Shown here piece by piece: positions 61,690 to 64,000 of a stretch of DNA of 64,000 nt. This stretch comes from Sinohyriopsis cumingii (Eukaryota > Mollusca > Bivalvia > Unionida > Unionidae). Each line of letters starts with the position of its first letter. The stretch's first letter is position 1. The stretch covers positions 141,757,251 through 141,821,250 of the forward strand of contig CM068827.1 in the NCBI GenBank assembly GCA_028554795.2. The letters run 5' to 3'. The position numbers were made by a program, and so were the translations under genes. The notes under the pieces are model-generated. The model made no database searches. It saw nothing but the letters and a program-made list of their open reading frames with translations, and was not told where the DNA came from.

Positions 61690-62480
61690 CAACAAGTGCT
61701 TGCTAGCACTCTCAGATCCATACGAGTTTGATAGTGAGCGAGTTCCATGTATGCCGATGAAATTGGTCCTGCATCTGAGAGCAAAGCTTGCAACAATTCT
61801 GAGGGTCATATTTTTTTCGATTTTGATCGAACTTGTGACATGGGTTTATACCTTCCAAATCTTGAATGCCTTTGATAATGATTTTAATCAACGCATATTA
61901 ATGAGATAATCTTGCGTTCGATTGACTGAGCTAGTTGCAACTGAGGAGTCCGTATTTCTGATCCGATTTTAATCAAATTTTGAATATATGCCTGTATCAT
62001 TAAGATTTCGCATGAGTTATTAATTCGTGAGATTCAAGCATATTAATAAGGTGATCATGCATCTAACTGATTGAGCTTGTGACTCCTCCATGGGTCGTAT
62101 TTATGTTCTGATTTTGATAAAACGGAATATATTCTTACATCATGCAGATATTGTACAAGTTCTAAGTTCTATAATATGTGAGATGTAAACATTTTGATGA
62201 ATCTATCCTGCATCTGATTTTTGCTAAATGTTTTACCACCTGAAAACTATATTTCTGATGCGACCTTGTTTAAACTTGAAATAATGACTTCTGTCAACGA
62301 AATTGGTTTCGATAACGAGCGAGATCCACGCGTATGAATGAAGTAATCTTTTATCTGATTGCCGGCACTTGTCGTCACCATTCTGGAAGCCATATTTGTG
62401 GATCTGATTTTAATTGAACTTGGAAGACATGCTTTTATCACAGGAACTTTGAATGTTTTAGTAACGAGAGAAGGTTGACG
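61690..62480. repeat. Degenerate tandem repeat, roughly 150-bp period
   Basis: Phrases such as TCTGATTTTAATCAA, GCATCTGATTGAGCTTGTGA and ATTAATGAGATAATCTTGCG recur with heavy substitution about every 150 bp. The period was judged by eye and is approximate. Confidence 0.45.
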
Positions 62481-62660
62481 CACAAATGCCACTTAATTTC
62501 ATTCTTAACAATTCATGGCGCCGTTAATTGTGTAGATGTATCTGTATACTTGTATGTATGATATATATGTTCTTTTATGTTTTGAATGTTTTTACTTTAT
62601 ATCTGTATTTAATTTAGATGTATGGACTATGTAGTCTGAAATAAAGAATTCTTATGTTAT

Positions 62661-62744
62661 CTTATAATGATTGAGGAATTGACCTTGAGCCGCCTGAATG
62701 ATCTTATAATGATTGAGGAATTGACCTTGAGCTGCCTGAATGAT
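62661..62744 (+). repeat. Two tandem 41-bp units
   Basis: ATCTTATAATGATTGAGGAA with TTGACCTTGAGCCGCCTGA appears twice with one substitution. An inverted pair AAGCCATGTTTC / GAAACATGGCTT follows at 62762-62812. Confidence 0.8.
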
Positions 62745-63184
62745 CTTCTTACCGCTCTTAAAGCCATGTTTCAGGTTCTGACCATTACTCAATCAGAAAC
62801 ATGGCTTATACAAGGTTAAAAACTCAATCAGATGCAAGACTACGTTGTTTATATCCATGGATCTCGTTTATCATCAAACATGTCCGATATATTATGGTAT
62901 AAGCCCACGTTGATTCAAATCTGACCAGAAATAGTCTTCATGATGTTAAACTCCGCTAAGCAGATGCAGCGTCATATTGCCAATATATGTGGATCTCGCT
63001 GAGTATTAACTTGAACAAGATCTTGATGGTATAGGGCGTTATTATATATTTCCTAATGAAATAATTAAATAAATCAGTGCGAGAAAAATGATATCGCCCA
63101 CGGAGGCGATACCACTTTTATCACAACAGTGGTGATATCACTTACGGGACTACACGCTTTTTCCATGTGTATGTCCTTTTTCTT

Positions 63185-63186
63185 CT

Positions 63187-63227
<41 letters not shown>
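63185..63227. repeat. (CT)n microsatellite
   Basis: TTCTTCTTCT followed by an uninterrupted CT run. Confidence 0.95.
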
Positions 63228-63229
<2 letters not shown>

Positions 63230-63851
63230 GCACACACACGATTCAGGATGAACAGGTCTTAAAACATGTCAAGTCTGTTCACCCTCTAGTATAAATTTAT
63301 GTAATCAATGAGAAAGCACCTTCCAGAATGCATAAAAATAAACTCCTAATAAAACAAGCAGGCTTCAAGTATTAAAATATTTTATAATTATGTAAATCAA
63401 TGGCGCAAATTGAAAGTCACTGAACTTAATGACCTTTAGTTATGATATTTTGAGTTGCCTATTCAGTATCATATACCTGTTATATTCAATGACAATGGTT
63501 CACACAGTTTTAAGAAAAAGTCTTCAGTACATATAGTAATAACATTGTTTGTTTAGTGATTTTAACTGTCACCTTAATCATAATCATGTCAGAAAAAGAT
63601 GGAGAAATCAGTCATTGAGTTGTGTGGACTGCAAGCCGAATGTAAGTGACAATCGCATTTTGGATACAGCGTCTGTTACAGAAATAAACTGCAACCCTGC
63701 CAACATTTACGTCTGAATGCAGAAATAAATTTTAAAAAATAGTATAAAAATAAATTCGATGGCATTGGATATGTTGTTTAATGATACGTCTCTCTGAAGC
63801 CTATTAGAGCGTTCTGTCATGTTGATCTACTGCTCGTGCCCCAGTAATGTG
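63228..63851. other. No recognisable gene
   Basis: AT-rich intergenic sequence. Confidence 0.5.

Positions 63852-63897
<46 letters not shown>
63852..63897. repeat. (AT)n microsatellite
   Basis: Uninterrupted AT run of about 46 bp. Confidence 0.95.
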
Positions 63898-63899
<2 letters not shown>

Positions 63900-64000
63900 A
63901 TCCTTGCAGGAAATCTCTACGAAAAAAAAGTTATCCTCATTATTGCATTAAATTACTGATTAAATGAACAAAACACAGAATTAGAAGCATTATATCTACA

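Overview
The window looks like nuclear DNA of a marine invertebrate, most likely a mollusc (probably a bivalve). The signs are spliced phase-1 exons of a Death-domain/STAND/ankyrin gene, tRNA-derived SINEs including one with a Meta-type 3' end, Penelope and LINE fragments, a Mutator-like element, a hAT-type MITE, many microsatellites, and several Polinton/Maverick copies. The species call is inference; no search was run.

Layout. 1-8825: older, stop-ridden Polinton copy (copy 1) cut by the window edge, reading polB, packaging ATPase, three small virion-type genes, integrase, a two-helix membrane protein, minor capsid, a small basic protein, major capsid and adenain-like protease. 9031-10125: a Polinton-type promoter motif, a decayed gene and a possible worn stem-loop. 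10300-12925: a retroelement-like region with duplicated TATA promoter units, a 42-codon ORF whose start is a histone H3 tail, and a decayed ORF with a CCHC knuckle. 13228-15605: a broken Penelope-like RT with a 61-bp tandem expansion. 16478-33500: a complete Polinton of 17,023 bp (copy 2) with about 348-bp inverted repeats and a perfect 6-bp target duplication GGTACA. 34990-41138: a three-level nest of a TIR element with 9-bp duplication containing a Mutator-like element with 8-bp duplication and a 3.7-kb LINE. 42195-43179: a third polB fragment between two SINEs of opposite orientation. 45024-53159: a host Death/STAND/ankyrin gene whose large intron holds a 2.3-kb DNA transposon with an intact 562-codon ORF. 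53501-64000: SINE, hAT MITE, a repeated exon-like module, degenerate satellites and mostly non-coding DNA.

How copy 2 is built. The centre carries replication, integration, packaging and capsid genes in one tightly packed plus-strand block. Most have a TATA-like box overlapping the end of the gene before. The ends carry short, fast-evolving genes of coiled-coil, Gln-rich or Glu/Lys-rich type. These end genes have two features the core does not: a shared promoter motif ahead of the three right-hand genes, and, after five end genes, a 16-nt element with the exact shape of the metazoan replication-dependent histone mRNA 3' stem-loop, usually followed by ACCCA and a purine-rich stretch like the U7-binding histone downstream element. 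Two of these lie in the terminal inverted repeats, so both outermost, outward-reading genes run into the same processing signal. The inference is that Polinton terminal genes are expressed as non-polyadenylated, S-phase-linked, histone-like mRNAs.

Copy 2 is not obviously functional. It has lost its protease to a deletion, its minor capsid gene is broken, and polB and two or three small genes carry single-base frameshifts. Some of these could be assembly errors. Integrase, ATPase and major capsid frames are open.
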